DNA of 37,105 bases from contig PHAM01000013.1 in NCBI GenBank assembly GCA_002841685.1, positions 1 through 37,105 of the forward strand. Direction: 5' to 3'. Source of the stretch: Elusimicrobia bacterium HGW-Elusimicrobia-2 (lineage in GTDB: Bacteria > CG03). The position numbers were made by a program, and so were the translations under genes. Each line of letters starts with the position of its first letter. Positions within the stretch are counted from its first letter, which is position 1. The notes beneath the pieces were generated by a model that made no database searches, had not been told where the DNA came from, and was given only the letters and a program-made list of their open reading frames with translations. Shown in pieces: positions 24,489-34,934 of this stretch.

Positions 24489-24754
24489 TTTTTTATCTTA
24501 TATTTCGGGTCGTTGTACATCTTGAACTGGCGGTAAAGTTTTATCTTCTTTCTGCCGGAAGCGATATCGTCATAGAGCCCGCTGAGTTCTTCCGCGAGGT
24601 CATCCCGCTGTTCGGTCAGTATACTCAATTTTTCGCGGCAGCTTTTTTTGTGTTCGGCTGAGGCGTCAGCGCGCTCAAGCTGCTCGGCCATATGAAACCT
24701 CTTGAGCTCGAAGATAGCTATCTTATCCGCGAGAGTGCCCAGTGTCTCAGCCAT
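24485..24754 (-). CDS. small protein resembling the C-terminal half of DUF4254
   Basis: An 89-residue, mostly helical protein. ETLGTLADKIAIFELKRFHMAEQL resembles, from memory, the DUF4254 segment that reads like ETPGSLIDRLSILNLKIYHM. A predicted coiled coil follows, ending in a Lys/Tyr-rich tail. DUF4254 proteins are about 200 residues, have no known activity, and often neighbour heptosyltransferase-type GT genes, as here. The start has a strong AGGAAAGGGGG upstream and overlaps the preceding 69-residue gene by 8 bases in another frame, so the two halves are separate genes rather than a single broken one. Confidence 0.65.
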   Translation of the reverse strand: MAETLGTLADKIAIFELKRFHMAEQLERADASAEHKKSCREKLSILTEQRDDLAEELSGLYDDIASGRKKIKLYRQFKMYNDPKYKIKK

Positions 24755-24956
24755 TTTTGCCCCCTTTCCTGAGGGCCATCGCCATCTCGTCTATCTTTTC
24801 TATGAGATCGTTCCTCTTCTGGTTGAGCTTATCAACGGCGCGCTTCGCCGCGGCCACGGGCGCGTCAGCTTTAACCCTGGCTTTGTCTTCCTCGTGCCAC
24901 AACTCTATGTTCGTCATCGCGAGCTCACTCACAAATTCACCGAATTTCTTTTCCAT
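24747..24956 (-). CDS. small protein resembling the N-terminal half of DUF4254
   Basis: A 69-residue helical protein containing ELAMTNIELWHEEDKAR and VDKLNQKRNDLIEKIDE, very like the first half of DUF4254 as I recall it (NFRLWHEEDxAR, then AIDxLNQxRNDxIExID). AAAGGAGAT precedes the ATG at ideal spacing. It lies between a methyltransferase and the C-terminal-half gene. The pair probably forms one helical hetero-complex serving the adjacent glycosyltransferases; that function is inference. Confidence 0.65.
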   Translation of the reverse strand: MEKKFGEFVSELAMTNIELWHEEDKARVKADAPVAAAKRAVDKLNQKRNDLIEKIDEMAMALRKGGKNG

Positions 24957-24979
24957 TATTATATCTCCTTTTTAAATAT

Positions 24980-24998
24980 CCATTATGCTAAATAATGG
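24980..24998. repeat. small hairpin at the methyltransferase/DUF4254 junction
   Basis: Perfect 7-bp arms CCATTAT/ATAATGG with a 5-base loop overlap the methyltransferase stop codon. Only the plus strand has a following T-run (TCTTTTT), so it could stop antisense transcripts; on the minus strand it may be a processing or mRNA-stability site. Confidence 0.4.
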
Positions 24999-25854
24999 TC
25001 TTTTTAACCTTCGCTATTATTAAAAAAGTGGATGCCCAAGGGAAAATATCTGTAATATTTTTTTTAACATCGCTTTCCAATTTTGACTGATTACGCCGCA
25101 CTTTATATCCATTTCTTATGAGCACAACTTCAAAATTAAAATAGTTTTCTAAAATATTCTTCAACGTTTGAGGTGTATAATAAATTATGTGATGTCCCGT
25201 GCTATAATGCCTTCCTCTTTTTCTTTTTTTCAGCCCTAACTTACCTAATACAGTTTTAAAATAATTGGACACTGAATTTACATTGGGCGAAGCGATAAAT
25301 ATTAAGCCATTTGGTTTTAATATTCGCTCAACGATTTTCAAATAATCCTGCGGATTTTTGAGATGTTCTAATACCTGGTTAAAATAAACACAATCAAAGT
25401 AATTGGACGGTAAATCTAATTTCAAAAAATCACCGCTGAATATTTTAATTTTCAATTTTTCAGATAATTTCTTCACAGTTTTCGGATCAACATCATAACC
25501 TTCAACCTGCCATCCTCTTTCTTCAGCTACCTTTAATTCAATGCTATCACCACAGCCAATTGAAAAAAACCTTCCTATAGGACAATATTTCTCAATTATT
25601 GAAAGATAAAAATTATTCCCTTCGTATAATTGTTTCTTCCTACTTTCATCAATTTCAACTCCAATGTAATGTTCATAGTAATTTTGTAAATATTCATCAG
25701 AATATTGCGGATTTAGAAACCGAATACCACAATTAGAACATTTGTAAATTGTTTTTTTTGTAAAATCAATATCCCACAGTTTAATATTTTTTGATTTGCA
25801 AAATAAACAATTATTTAAAGGAGCTTCATAAATTAATTTATGTTCTTTATCCAT
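24988..25854 (-). CDS. AT-rich class I SAM methyltransferase with N-terminal zinc ribbon
   Basis: A 288-residue protein. The N-terminus has two CxxC pairs (CLFCKSKNI and CSNCGIRFLNPQY), a zinc ribbon seen in sugar methyltransferases of this group. The SAM fold shows FFSIGCGDSIELK, GYDVDP, FDCVYFNQVLEHLKNP and ILKPNGLIFIASPN. GGAGGG is 6 bases before ATG 25854, which shares one base with the GT9 stop (TAATG); an in-frame start at 26022 would run inside GT9. Base and codon use are strikingly A/T-rich beside its neighbours, a sign of recent import. Confidence 0.82.
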   Translation of the reverse strand: MDKEHKLIYEAPLNNCLFCKSKNIKLWDIDFTKKTIYKCSNCGIRFLNPQYSDEYLQNYYEHYIGVEIDESRKKQLYEGNNFYLSIIEKYCPIGRFFSIGCGDSIELKVAEERGWQVEGYDVDPKTVKKLSEKLKIKIFSGDFLKLDLPSNYFDCVYFNQVLEHLKNPQDYLKIVERILKPNGLIFIASPNVNSVSNYFKTVLGKLGLKKRKRGRHYSTGHHIIYYTPQTLKNILENYFNFEVVLIRNGYKVRRNQSKLESDVKKNITDIFPWASTFLIIAKVKKTII

Positions 25855-26849
25855 TATTTCCCTCCTGAATATTTTGCCAGCATATCCGCGGCTTCTTTCT
25901 CCACTTCTTCCGCCTTTAAATCTTTCATACATATCATGCTTTCGCACTCCCTCTTGCTGCAGGCGATACACGGCACATCCGCCTGTATCGCGCGATGCTC
26001 TTTTCCTTTGGGTGTCCAGCACTCCTTAAAAGTCGGCCCGGTTATGACAAGTGTGGGGGTGCCCACAGCGGCGGCAAGATGCCTGACCCCGTTATCGTTG
26101 CCCACAAGAAGCCGGCAGTTATAGAGCAGCGCGGCAAGTTCCCGTAATTTTGTCGGCGGCGCGAGGAGCGCCTTCTCTTTCATCATATCCATCACGGATT
26201 TTACATAATCTTCTTCGCCCGGTCCCCACACAAAAACAGGCGTCAACCCGCAACGGCGTACTAAAATATCCGCCAGGTCCGCAAAATGTTCTTTTGTCCA
26301 TCTTCTCGCCGGACGGCGGCTCGTCGCAGATATGGCCACAAGCCCGGCGCCGCCTTTTTCACGGGAATAATCCGCGAACATTTTCTTTTCCTCATCTGTG
26401 AGATAGATCTTTATCGGCCTCGGCGACGCGGATATTCCCAGCGCCGCTAGCATCCTGAATTTTGTATCGCTGACATATTCGGGGCCGGATGAGGCCGGCA
26501 CGGTTTTTGTGTAGAAAAAAGCGCTTCCTTTTTTCGTAAAACCCAGCTTGAGAGGCGACCTCGCGAAAAGAGTAAGTCCGCGGCTTCTGGGATTGCCCAG
26601 AAAATCCATCACGACATCATATTTTTTCTTTCTTATTTTCAAGAGCTCCGCAAAAGGCTTTTTGAAATTATATGATATGACCTCGTCAATATAGGGATTG
26701 TTTTCAAAGATCCCCGCGAAGGCCGACGAGACGACAAATGATGTCCGGCAACCCGGATATTTTTCTTTTAGCGCCCGGAAAACCGGCTCTGTCAGAATGC
26801 AGTCGCCGACCTGCTTTATCTGTATTACCAGTATCTCTTTAATTTCCAT
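25854..26849 (-). CDS. GT9 family ADP-heptose:LPS heptosyltransferase-like
   Basis: A 331-residue GT-B enzyme of the WaaC/WaaF/WaaQ class. ILVIQIKQVGDCILTEPVFRALK is the acceptor-side N-terminus with the catalytic-region Asp, and GNDNGVRHLAAAVGTPTLVITGPT the donor-site block (family GNDSGxxH). The Cys-rich CIACSKRECESMICM tail is common in the family. It suggests a heptose-containing or similar LPS-like core. ATG 26849 overlaps the upstream GT4 gene by 11 bases and has AGGAAGG 6 bases upstream. Confidence 0.9.
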   Translation of the reverse strand: MEIKEILVIQIKQVGDCILTEPVFRALKEKYPGCRTSFVVSSAFAGIFENNPYIDEVISYNFKKPFAELLKIRKKKYDVVMDFLGNPRSRGLTLFARSPLKLGFTKKGSAFFYTKTVPASSGPEYVSDTKFRMLAALGISASPRPIKIYLTDEEKKMFADYSREKGGAGLVAISATSRRPARRWTKEHFADLADILVRRCGLTPVFVWGPGEEDYVKSVMDMMKEKALLAPPTKLRELAALLYNCRLLVGNDNGVRHLAAAVGTPTLVITGPTFKECWTPKGKEHRAIQADVPCIACSKRECESMICMKDLKAEEVEKEAADMLAKYSGGK

Positions 26850-27911
26850 TTACAACCTTCCTGTAAACGGCGAGCGTGCCTTCCGCGGTTTTTTCGGAGC
26901 TGAATTTTTCCGCCGTTTTCCTTCCCTTATCCGCAAAAGTTTTCCTCAAAGCCGAGTCCGAAGCGAGTTTAATTATTTTTCCGGCGAGAGCCGCATCGTC
27001 GCCGGGGTCGGCTAATAAGCCGTTTTCGCCGTCTTCAATAATTTCTTTAATACCTCCGGCAGAGGTTGATACCACAGGTACTCCCGACGACATCGCGTCT
27101 AAAATGGAAGTGCCCAGACCTTCCCATTTCGATGACATCACAAATACATCAAAAATATTTAAAAAATTAAACGCGTCTTTCCTGAAACCCGTGAAAATAA
27201 CATTATCACCCGTGCCGTTATTACAGCTGAAATCCATAAGTTTCCGTCTAAGCCCCCCGTCACCGACAATAATAAATTTCATATTTTTATTTTTGTCCAG
27301 CGCTATCTTCGCCGCCTTCAAAAGAGTGAAGTGGTCTTTCTGTTCGGTCAATGCGGCAATATTTCCGACTATTATATCGTTTTTGTTTAACCCTAATTCT
27401 TTGTAAAGGTAATCGCCTTTTAAATTTTCAAATTGCCTTCCATTTTTTATTCCCGAATACACAACATCTATTTTGTCCGCGGGAACACCGTCCGATATTA
27501 AAATTTTTTGTATCGCTTTTGACACCGTTATAATTCTGTCGGCGCTCAGATATTTTCTCAGACACCTTATATGAAAATCCACTCTGCGGGCGGCAATGAG
27601 CGCGGGCTTGAAAGAAGCCAGCTTTTTAGCGATTAACCCAATCGAAAGAGCGTGGGCGCTGTGGCAATGGATTATATCCGGCTCTTCCCTGTTGATGTGT
27701 CTTGATATTTTGAAAGCGGAAAAAATATCGAATTCTCCAAGCATGGCCGCCGGGATCTTACTGATATAACCGGCTCTTTCGAAGAGAGGATATTTCCCGG
27801 GGCAGAACAAAAAATTCTCCACGCCTCTTTCTTTGAGGCCCTCCAGCAGATAGAGCACCTGCCTCTGCCCGCCGCGGAAAGTTTTCTCGGAATCAATATG
27901 AAAAACTTTCA

Positions 27912-27912
<1 letters not shown>
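26839..27912 (-). CDS. GT4 family glycosyltransferase
   Basis: A 357-residue GT-B enzyme. MKVFHIDSEKTFRGGQRQVLYLLEGL has the acceptor Gly-Gly loop, IIHCHSAHAL and ITVSKAIQK mark the hinge, and the C-terminal domain has GNIAALTEQKDHFTLLKA, FTGF, and SSKWEGLGTSILDAM, an EX7D form of the usual EX7E. PVVSTSAGGIKEII follows. The ATG shares one base with the histidine kinase stop (TAATG), so translation is coupled to the sensor gene. Confidence 0.88.
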
Positions 27913-29693
<1,781 letters not shown>

Positions 29694-29718
29694 AGCTCAA
29701 AACCCCGCTCCGCTCTGA

Positions 29719-30081
29719 TCACGGAATGAATTTCTTGATCTTGGGCAGCAGGCGCTCCCATGCCACAGGTTTAATGACATAATCATCGCCGCCGCAGATA
29801 AAGGCCTTCTCTATCTCGCCGATGAGCTCTTTCGCCGTCAAAAAAATTATCGGCACTTTCGATGTCTTGGCATCTTCTCTTATGATCTTGCAGGCTGTAT
29901 AACCGTCAAGTTTCGGCATCATTATGTCCATGATGATGAGATCGGCTTTATATTTTTTGAGTTTTTCAATGGCCTCCCATCCGTTTACCGCCTCCTCCAC
30001 GTCAAAACCGTATGCCCTCAGGCGTTCGCCCAGTATCTCCCTTGAATCCGGATCATCTTCAACTATCAGTATTTTTGACAT
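29719..30081 (-). CDS. single-domain response regulator (CheY-like)
   Basis: A 120-residue receiver domain with no output domain. Acidic pocket Glu8-Asp9-Asp10, phospho-acceptor Asp52 in IIMDIMMPKLDG, Thr82 and Lys104 are all in place, so it should be phosphorylatable. ATG 30081 has GGAGGATAAT at ideal spacing. It lies 25 bases before the histidine kinase gene, which is its likely partner. It could act by protein contact or relay phosphate. Confidence 0.9.
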   Translation of the reverse strand: MSKILIVEDDPDSREILGERLRAYGFDVEEAVNGWEAIEKLKKYKADLIIMDIMMPKLDGYTACKIIREDAKTSKVPIIFLTAKELIGEIEKAFICGGDDYVIKPVAWERLLPKIKKFIP

Positions 30082-30094
30082 ATTATCCTCCCGC

Positions 30095-30111
30095 GCCGGC
30101 AACAGGCCGGC
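30095..30111. repeat. GC-rich hairpin between the two receiver genes
   Basis: GCCGGC arms separated by five bases form a 6-bp stem just upstream of the Shine-Dalgarno of the 29719-30081 gene. With no T-run it is not a standard terminator; it may set relative expression of the two regulators. Confidence 0.4.
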
Positions 30112-30119
30112 CTCTTTCT

Positions 30120-30530
30120 CTATCGTTCCGTATATTTATCAACTTTCTTTACAAGGTCCGAGGGTTTCAGCGGCTTTGATATATAATCATCGCATCCGGC
30201 CTTCAGAGCCCTGTCCCTGTCGCCGCTCATCGCGTGGGCAGTGGCCGCTATCAGGGGCGTTAAGGGGTATTTGCCCTTTATTATCTCTATCAGATCCCAG
30301 CCCGATATTTTCGGCAGTGACAGGTCAACGAGGATCACGGAATATTCCGATTCGTCTATCTTTTTAAGGGCGTCTTCGCCGTCAACGGCTTCCGTCACCT
30401 CATAATCCGCCATTTCCAGGACTGTGCGGAATATCTCCCTTGAATCCGCGTTGTCCTCTATTATAAGTATTTTTTTTCCGCCGCAGGCGGATTTCGCACG
30501 CCACGGCGCACTTTCAGCTTTGTTCAACAT
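30120..30530 (-). CDS. single-domain response regulator (CheY-like), second
   Basis: A 136-residue protein: about 18 basic, low-complexity residues and then a receiver domain with Glu25-Asp26, Asp69 in LVDLSLPKISGW, Thr97 and Lys119 in YISKPLKP. It has no DNA-binding output. ATG 30530 overlaps the gatB stop by 7 bases and has GGGGAA upstream, so it is coupled to gatB. It resembles the second-stage receivers of relay systems such as DivK (comparison from memory). Confidence 0.9.
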   Translation of the reverse strand: MLNKAESAPWRAKSACGGKKILIIEDNADSREIFRTVLEMADYEVTEAVDGEDALKKIDESEYSVILVDLSLPKISGWDLIEIIKGKYPLTPLIAATAHAMSGDRDRALKAGCDDYISKPLKPSDLVKKVDKYTER

Positions 30531-31960
30531 TTCCCCGCCATGCGCTTCAGTATTTTCATGACCGTTGCCGGATCCGCGGCGCCGCGGCTTTCTTTCATGA
30601 CATGGGCCACGATCCTTCCCGAAGCTTTTTCCTTGCCCGATTTATAGTCTTCCCACGACGAGGTGTTGGCCTTGACCGCTTCTTCCGCCAGTTTGATGAT
30701 CGCGCTCTCATCGCTGACAATATCAACATCGCCCGCAAGGTCGCGGGGTGAGGCGCCGTCTTTCACCATCTTCGGGAAAATCGTTTTCAAAACCTGCTTA
30801 TTTATCTTCCCTTCTTTTCTTAATTTAACCAGCTCGCATATATGGACGGGCGGCACTATTTTTTTCAACTCTTCAAGAGACAGCGCGCTCTGATCAAATT
30901 CCGCGAGAAGATAGCTTATCACGATATTGGCCGCTTCTTCCTGCCCGTCCGGAGTAACGCCTGCGATAACTTCATCAAAATAGTCAGCCAGCACTTTTTC
31001 ATCCGTGAGTATGTCCGCCTGATATTCGCTCAGTCCCCGGCTCAAAAATTTCTTCTTCATTTCCAGCGGCAGAGAAGGTAGAGCTTCCTTCTCTTTTGTA
31101 AGCATTCCGGCGCTGACATAGACGGGCTTCAAATCGGGATCCGGAAAATATCTGTAATCCGCGGCCTCTTCTTTTGACCGCATTGAAAAGGTCTTTCCTT
31201 TGGAGGAATTCCAGAGCCTTGTCTCCTGAATGACCTGCCCTCCGCCCTCCACGAGTTTTTTCTGCCTCTCTATCTCGTAAGCAGACGCGTCTTTAAGCTC
31301 CTTGAAAGAATTCATGTTCTTTATTTCCGCTTTCACGCCCAGCGGCTCGTCCTCGGATCGGCGGATAGATATATTACAGTCGCATCGCAAAGAGCCCTCT
31401 TCCATGTCGCAGTCGGAAACACCGGCATACCTCATTATTCTTCGCAAAGTCTTAAGATAATCAAAAGCAAGCTGTGGCGAATCTATATCGGGCTCCGACA
31501 CGATCTCAAGGAGCGGCGTGCCGCATCTGTTCAAATCTACAAGAGAGCCGTCAACCGGTTCACTGCCTATAAAATGGAGCAGTTTACCCGCGTCCTCTTC
31601 CAGATGAGCCCTGGTGAGACGCACTTTTCTGTCGTTCACTTCCACAAAACCGCCCGTAGCCAGCGGAAGCTCACATTGGGATATCTGATAAGCTTTAGGT
31701 AGATCGGGATAAAAATAATTTTTCCTTTCAAAAACTGAAAATTTTTCAATTTTACAATTAAGCGCAAGCCCGGCCCGGATACCCAATAAAACAGCTTCTT
31801 CATTTTTAACAGGAAGGACTCCCGGCTGACCTGTGCACACGGGGCAGATATTGGTATTGGGCGGGGACTGTGAATCGGCGGCGCAGGAGCAGAACATTTT
31901 GGTTTTGGTCTTCAACTGCACATGCACCTCAAGCCCTATGCTGACTATAAAATCACTCAT
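30524..31960 (-). CDS. gatB: aspartyl/glutamyl-tRNA amidotransferase subunit B
   Basis: The tRNA-binding kinase subunit of GatCAB, which converts Glu-tRNA(Gln) and Asp-tRNA(Asn) to the correct aminoacyl-tRNAs. It has 478 residues, the normal length. Signatures: IGLEVHVQLKTKTKMFC, the CSC and CPVC zinc ligands, GMLTKE region preceded by DYRYFPDPDL, and the C-terminal YqeY-like helical tail. ATG 31960 is chosen over an upstream start at 31978 because of GAGG upstream and family length. It overlaps gatA by 8 bases. Confidence 0.97.
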   Translation of the reverse strand: MSDFIVSIGLEVHVQLKTKTKMFCSCAADSQSPPNTNICPVCTGQPGVLPVKNEEAVLLGIRAGLALNCKIEKFSVFERKNYFYPDLPKAYQISQCELPLATGGFVEVNDRKVRLTRAHLEEDAGKLLHFIGSEPVDGSLVDLNRCGTPLLEIVSEPDIDSPQLAFDYLKTLRRIMRYAGVSDCDMEEGSLRCDCNISIRRSEDEPLGVKAEIKNMNSFKELKDASAYEIERQKKLVEGGGQVIQETRLWNSSKGKTFSMRSKEEAADYRYFPDPDLKPVYVSAGMLTKEKEALPSLPLEMKKKFLSRGLSEYQADILTDEKVLADYFDEVIAGVTPDGQEEAANIVISYLLAEFDQSALSLEELKKIVPPVHICELVKLRKEGKINKQVLKTIFPKMVKDGASPRDLAGDVDIVSDESAIIKLAEEAVKANTSSWEDYKSGKEKASGRIVAHVMKESRGAADPATVMKILKRMAGKC

Positions 31961-33299
31961 TTGAAAACACCGCCTCAAATTTTTTCGCCGTTTCTATGAG
32001 GAAAATATCCCTTGCCCTCGGCGCCATTATCTGAAAACCCACCGGCAGGCCCGCGGGATCTTTTCCGCAGGGGATGGATACGGCAGGAAGTCCCGCCATG
32101 TTCGCCGGAATTGTGTAGACATCCTGAAGATAGAGGGAAAGGGGATCCGTTATTTCGCCCAGTTTGAAAGCCGTCCTCGGCGAGGTGGGGCTGATTATGA
32201 CATCGGCTTTTTGAAAAGCGCTGTCGAATTCATTCTTTATGAGTCGCCTGACTTTGAGCGCTTTCATATAATAAGCGTCGTAATAACCCGACGAGAGCGC
32301 AAAAGCGCCCAGCATTATCCTTCTCTTGACCTCATCGCCGAAACCCTGCCCCCTTGTTTTGAAATATCCGTCTATGAGATCTTCTGATTCCGCCCTGAAA
32401 CCGTATCTTATGCCGTCAAAACGGGAAAGGTTGGACGACGCTTCCGAAGGCGCGATTATGTAATATATCGAAACCGCGTATTCCGTTGAGGGCAATGAAA
32501 CATCTATTATCTCAAAATCCCGGCTGAGTTTCTTAACCGCTTTATCAAACACCTCTTTCACTTCAGGGCTGCTTCCTGAAAATTCTTTGGGTATGCCGCA
32601 GACAAGTTTCCCTTTTTTCCCGGAAAGTTTTTCTATCTCGCGGGAAGTCTCATCTTTTTCATCCTTGCCGGCGATGATATTGAATATTTTTTCAATGCCG
32701 TCCATATCCTTCGCGAAAGGCCCTATCTGGTCCAGCGACGAGGCAAAAGCTATCAGCCCGTAACGCGACACCACCCCGTAGGTAGGCTTCATGCCGCAGA
32801 TGCCGCAAAATGACGCGGGCTGTCTTATAGACCCTCCCGTATCGGAGCCCAGAGAATAAGGAACCAGCCCCGAGGCGACCGCCGCGGCGGAACCGCCGGA
32901 TGAACCCCCCGGCACTCTTTCCATATCAACAGGATTTCTCGTAGGGCCAAAGGCGGATGTTTCTGTTGAAGAGCCCATGGCGAACTCGTCCATATTCGTT
33001 CTTCCCACGATAACAGCACCGGCGTTCTCCAGCCTTGTCACCACTTCAGCGTCGTATGGCGAAACAAAGCCCTCAAGTATCCGGGACGCGCAGCCGGCTG
33101 CCTCGCCCTTTATGACCATATTGTCTTTTATAGCAACGGGCTCACCCGCCAGAGGGAGATTCCTGTCGCCCGACGCGAGACGGCTGTCAATTCCTTCAGC
33201 TTTCCTGAGCGCCCTCTTCTCAAAAATTTCTATGAAACTGTTTGTCTTATCACGCTTTATTCTTTCTATGCAGGATGAGATATTTTCTTTTACGCTCAT
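31953..33299 (-). CDS. gatA: aspartyl/glutamyl-tRNA amidotransferase subunit A
   Basis: The amidase subunit of GatCAB, releasing ammonia from Gln. Of 448 residues, the amidase-signature core has the catalytic Lys in VAIKDNM, GGSSGGSAAAVASG, and the Ser in GSDTGGSIRQPA. The length is slightly under the common 480 or so. It starts at ATG 33299, which overlaps the gatC stop as ATGA, and continues into gatB. Confidence 0.97.
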   Translation of the reverse strand: MSVKENISSCIERIKRDKTNSFIEIFEKRALRKAEGIDSRLASGDRNLPLAGEPVAIKDNMVIKGEAAGCASRILEGFVSPYDAEVVTRLENAGAVIVGRTNMDEFAMGSSTETSAFGPTRNPVDMERVPGGSSGGSAAAVASGLVPYSLGSDTGGSIRQPASFCGICGMKPTYGVVSRYGLIAFASSLDQIGPFAKDMDGIEKIFNIIAGKDEKDETSREIEKLSGKKGKLVCGIPKEFSGSSPEVKEVFDKAVKKLSRDFEIIDVSLPSTEYAVSIYYIIAPSEASSNLSRFDGIRYGFRAESEDLIDGYFKTRGQGFGDEVKRRIMLGAFALSSGYYDAYYMKALKVRRLIKNEFDSAFQKADVIISPTSPRTAFKLGEITDPLSLYLQDVYTIPANMAGLPAVSIPCGKDPAGLPVGFQIMAPRARDIFLIETAKKFEAVFSNE

Positions 33300-33574
33300 T
33301 CTATAACCTTCCTGACCTTGAAAAAGTCATCCTGCCTCTCCGGGGCGTTCTTGAGTATTCTTTCTCTGGCGTCGCTGTCAGAAGACGGGAGATCGCTCCG
33401 CCAGACATTTTCCTCTTCAAAACAAAAAGGCTCAACGCCTTCGGTCGGAGCGCTGTCAAGTTTTTTAAAATATTCCAGTATCTTGTTGAATTCACCGGCA
33501 AAATCTTCCAGGCGCTCCTCCGGGATTTCTATTCTGGCGAGCGCCGCTATTTTTTTGATCTCGTCTATATTCAT
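33296..33574 (-). CDS. gatC: aspartyl/glutamyl-tRNA amidotransferase subunit C
   Basis: A 92-residue clamp subunit that stabilises GatA on GatB. IKKIAALARIEI near the N-terminus and LRxD-like VWRSDLPSS with FFKVRKVIE at the C-terminus are typical. ATGA overlaps with panC upstream and gatA downstream give the order gatC-gatA-gatB. Confidence 0.93.
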   Translation of the reverse strand: MNIDEIKKIAALARIEIPEERLEDFAGEFNKILEYFKKLDSAPTEGVEPFCFEEENVWRSDLPSSDSDARERILKNAPERQDDFFKVRKVIE

Positions 33575-34428
33575 TTTTTCGCCTTGCCTGGCCCCTCTAT
33601 CTCAATGTTATCTATAAGCCGCGCGGGCCCGATCTTCACGGCAAGAGCTATCAGGGCATTTCCCCGCACTTCCCTCACATCCTCAAGAGATTCCCTGTCG
33701 CAGACAGAGACATAATCTATTCTGCCGCCGGCGGCTTTGAGCATTGCCCTTATTTTTCTTTTGATGTCAGCGGCCGACGAACCGCGCGAGGCCATGAGGC
33801 GCCCCTCTTGCAGGGACTTTCTTAAAAGAGCCGCGCGTTCAAGTTCCCCGACGGAAAGATAGCGGTTTCTGGAGCTGACGGCGAGGCCGCTCTTCGTCCT
33901 GACGGTCTCAACGCCCCTGATCTTCAGAGTGAGATCCAGATCCCGCGCCATTTTTTTTATCACCGCAAGCTGCTGATAGTCCTTTTTCCCGAACACGGCT
34001 ATGTCCGGCCTTATGATATTAAAAAGTTTCAGTACCACCGTCGCCACGCCCCGGAAATGGCCGGGCCTTTTGAGTCCGCACAGATGCGCGGCAAGTCTTC
34101 CCGGTTCCACGAAAGTCTCAAAATCCGCAGGATACATATCCGCAGCCCCCGGGGTAAAAATCATATCAACGCCGTTCTCGCGGCACATCCTCATATCTTT
34201 TTTCAAATCCGCCGGATAACTCGCGAGATCCTCTCCCGGGCCGAACTGAGCGGGATTGACGAATATGCTCACAACCAGAAAAGAGCACTGCTTCCGGCAT
34301 TCCCTGATGAGTTTGACATGCCCCTCGTGCAGTGCGCCCATCGTCGGGACAAGACCCTGCGTTTTTCCTTTCCGGCGCGCAATATCGCAGATACGCGCGG
34401 CGTCGTTCGGCGAAACGGCCCTTATCAC
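33571..34428 (-). CDS. panC: pantothenate synthetase (pantoate-beta-alanine ligase)
   Basis: Joins pantoate and beta-alanine with ATP to make pantothenate, the CoA precursor. The 285 residues contain the HIGH-like signature HEGH in VPTMGALHEGHVKLI, VSIFVNPAQFGPGED, FRGVATVVLKLFN, FGKKDYQQL and the KMSKS-like SSRNRYLS. The start is GTG 34428, overlapping the folK stop as GTGA. panB and panD are not in the window. Confidence 0.96.
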   Translation of the reverse strand: MIRAVSPNDAARICDIARRKGKTQGLVPTMGALHEGHVKLIRECRKQCSFLVVSIFVNPAQFGPGEDLASYPADLKKDMRMCRENGVDMIFTPGAADMYPADFETFVEPGRLAAHLCGLKRPGHFRGVATVVLKLFNIIRPDIAVFGKKDYQQLAVIKKMARDLDLTLKIRGVETVRTKSGLAVSSRNRYLSVGELERAALLRKSLQEGRLMASRGSSAADIKRKIRAMLKAAGGRIDYVSVCDRESLEDVREVRGNALIALAVKIGPARLIDNIEIEGPGKAKK

Positions 34429-34934
34429 AATTTCTCGATCCTGTTGCTGAAGCGCGCTCGGGCTTCCTTCAGTATCTCGTGCACCTCTTTTCCGTCAACA
34501 GGGTCTTTCATCTCCGGCGCTATCTCGGCGAGAGGCTCTATCACAAAAAGCCGTCTGCGGAATGCAGGATGGGGAATGACGAGATCATCCCTCTTCACTA
34601 TCTCGGAGCCGAAAAGGATTATGTCTATATCCAGCGTCCGGGGGCCGTATTTTATCGACCGGGCCCGGCCGTATTTTTTCTCCACGCTGTTCACTTTTTT
34701 GAGCAGTGTGTCCGGCGATATGCTCGTTTTGCCGGCAACCACCAGATTGATAAAATCCGGCTGGTACTTCATGTCCATCGGATCCGTCCTGTAAAAACTT
34801 GACACCTTCATGTCGTCAACGAAACGGCTCAGGTCCTTGAGGCTGCTCAGGAGCGTCTGATACGAATCGCCCACATTACTTCCAAGAGACAGCGCTACCT
34901 CTTTTACATTTTTTTCTTCCATGGCCTCGCTCAC
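34425..34934 (-). CDS. folK: 2-amino-4-hydroxy-6-hydroxymethyldihydropteridine pyrophosphokinase
   Basis: Folate-pathway enzyme that pyrophosphorylates hydroxymethyldihydropterin. Signatures are ALSLGSNVGD, FYRTDP, the Lys-Tyr-Gly-Arg segment and GPRTLDIDIILFG with metal-binding Asp residues, and IPHPAFRRRLFV. It is 169 residues from GTG 34934 (GTGA overlap with thrC) or 165 from ATG 34922; neither has a strong Shine-Dalgarno. folP and folB are not nearby. Confidence 0.95.
   Translation of the reverse strand: MSEAMEEKNVKEVALSLGSNVGDSYQTLLSSLKDLSRFVDDMKVSSFYRTDPMDMKYQPDFINLVVAGKTSISPDTLLKKVNSVEKKYGRARSIKYGPRTLDIDIILFGSEIVKRDDLVIPHPAFRRRLFVIEPLAEIAPEMKDPVDGKEVHEILKEARARFSNRIEKL

Noticed and set aside
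25855-26022. Longer start for the AT-rich methyltransferase
   Set aside because: It would lie inside the GT9 gene, and the internal ATG 25854 has a strong Shine-Dalgarno and a natural TAATG junction.
34057-34794. 245-codon plus-strand frame opposite panC and folK
   Set aside because: It spans two confidently identified genes on the other strand and shows no protein-like motif.
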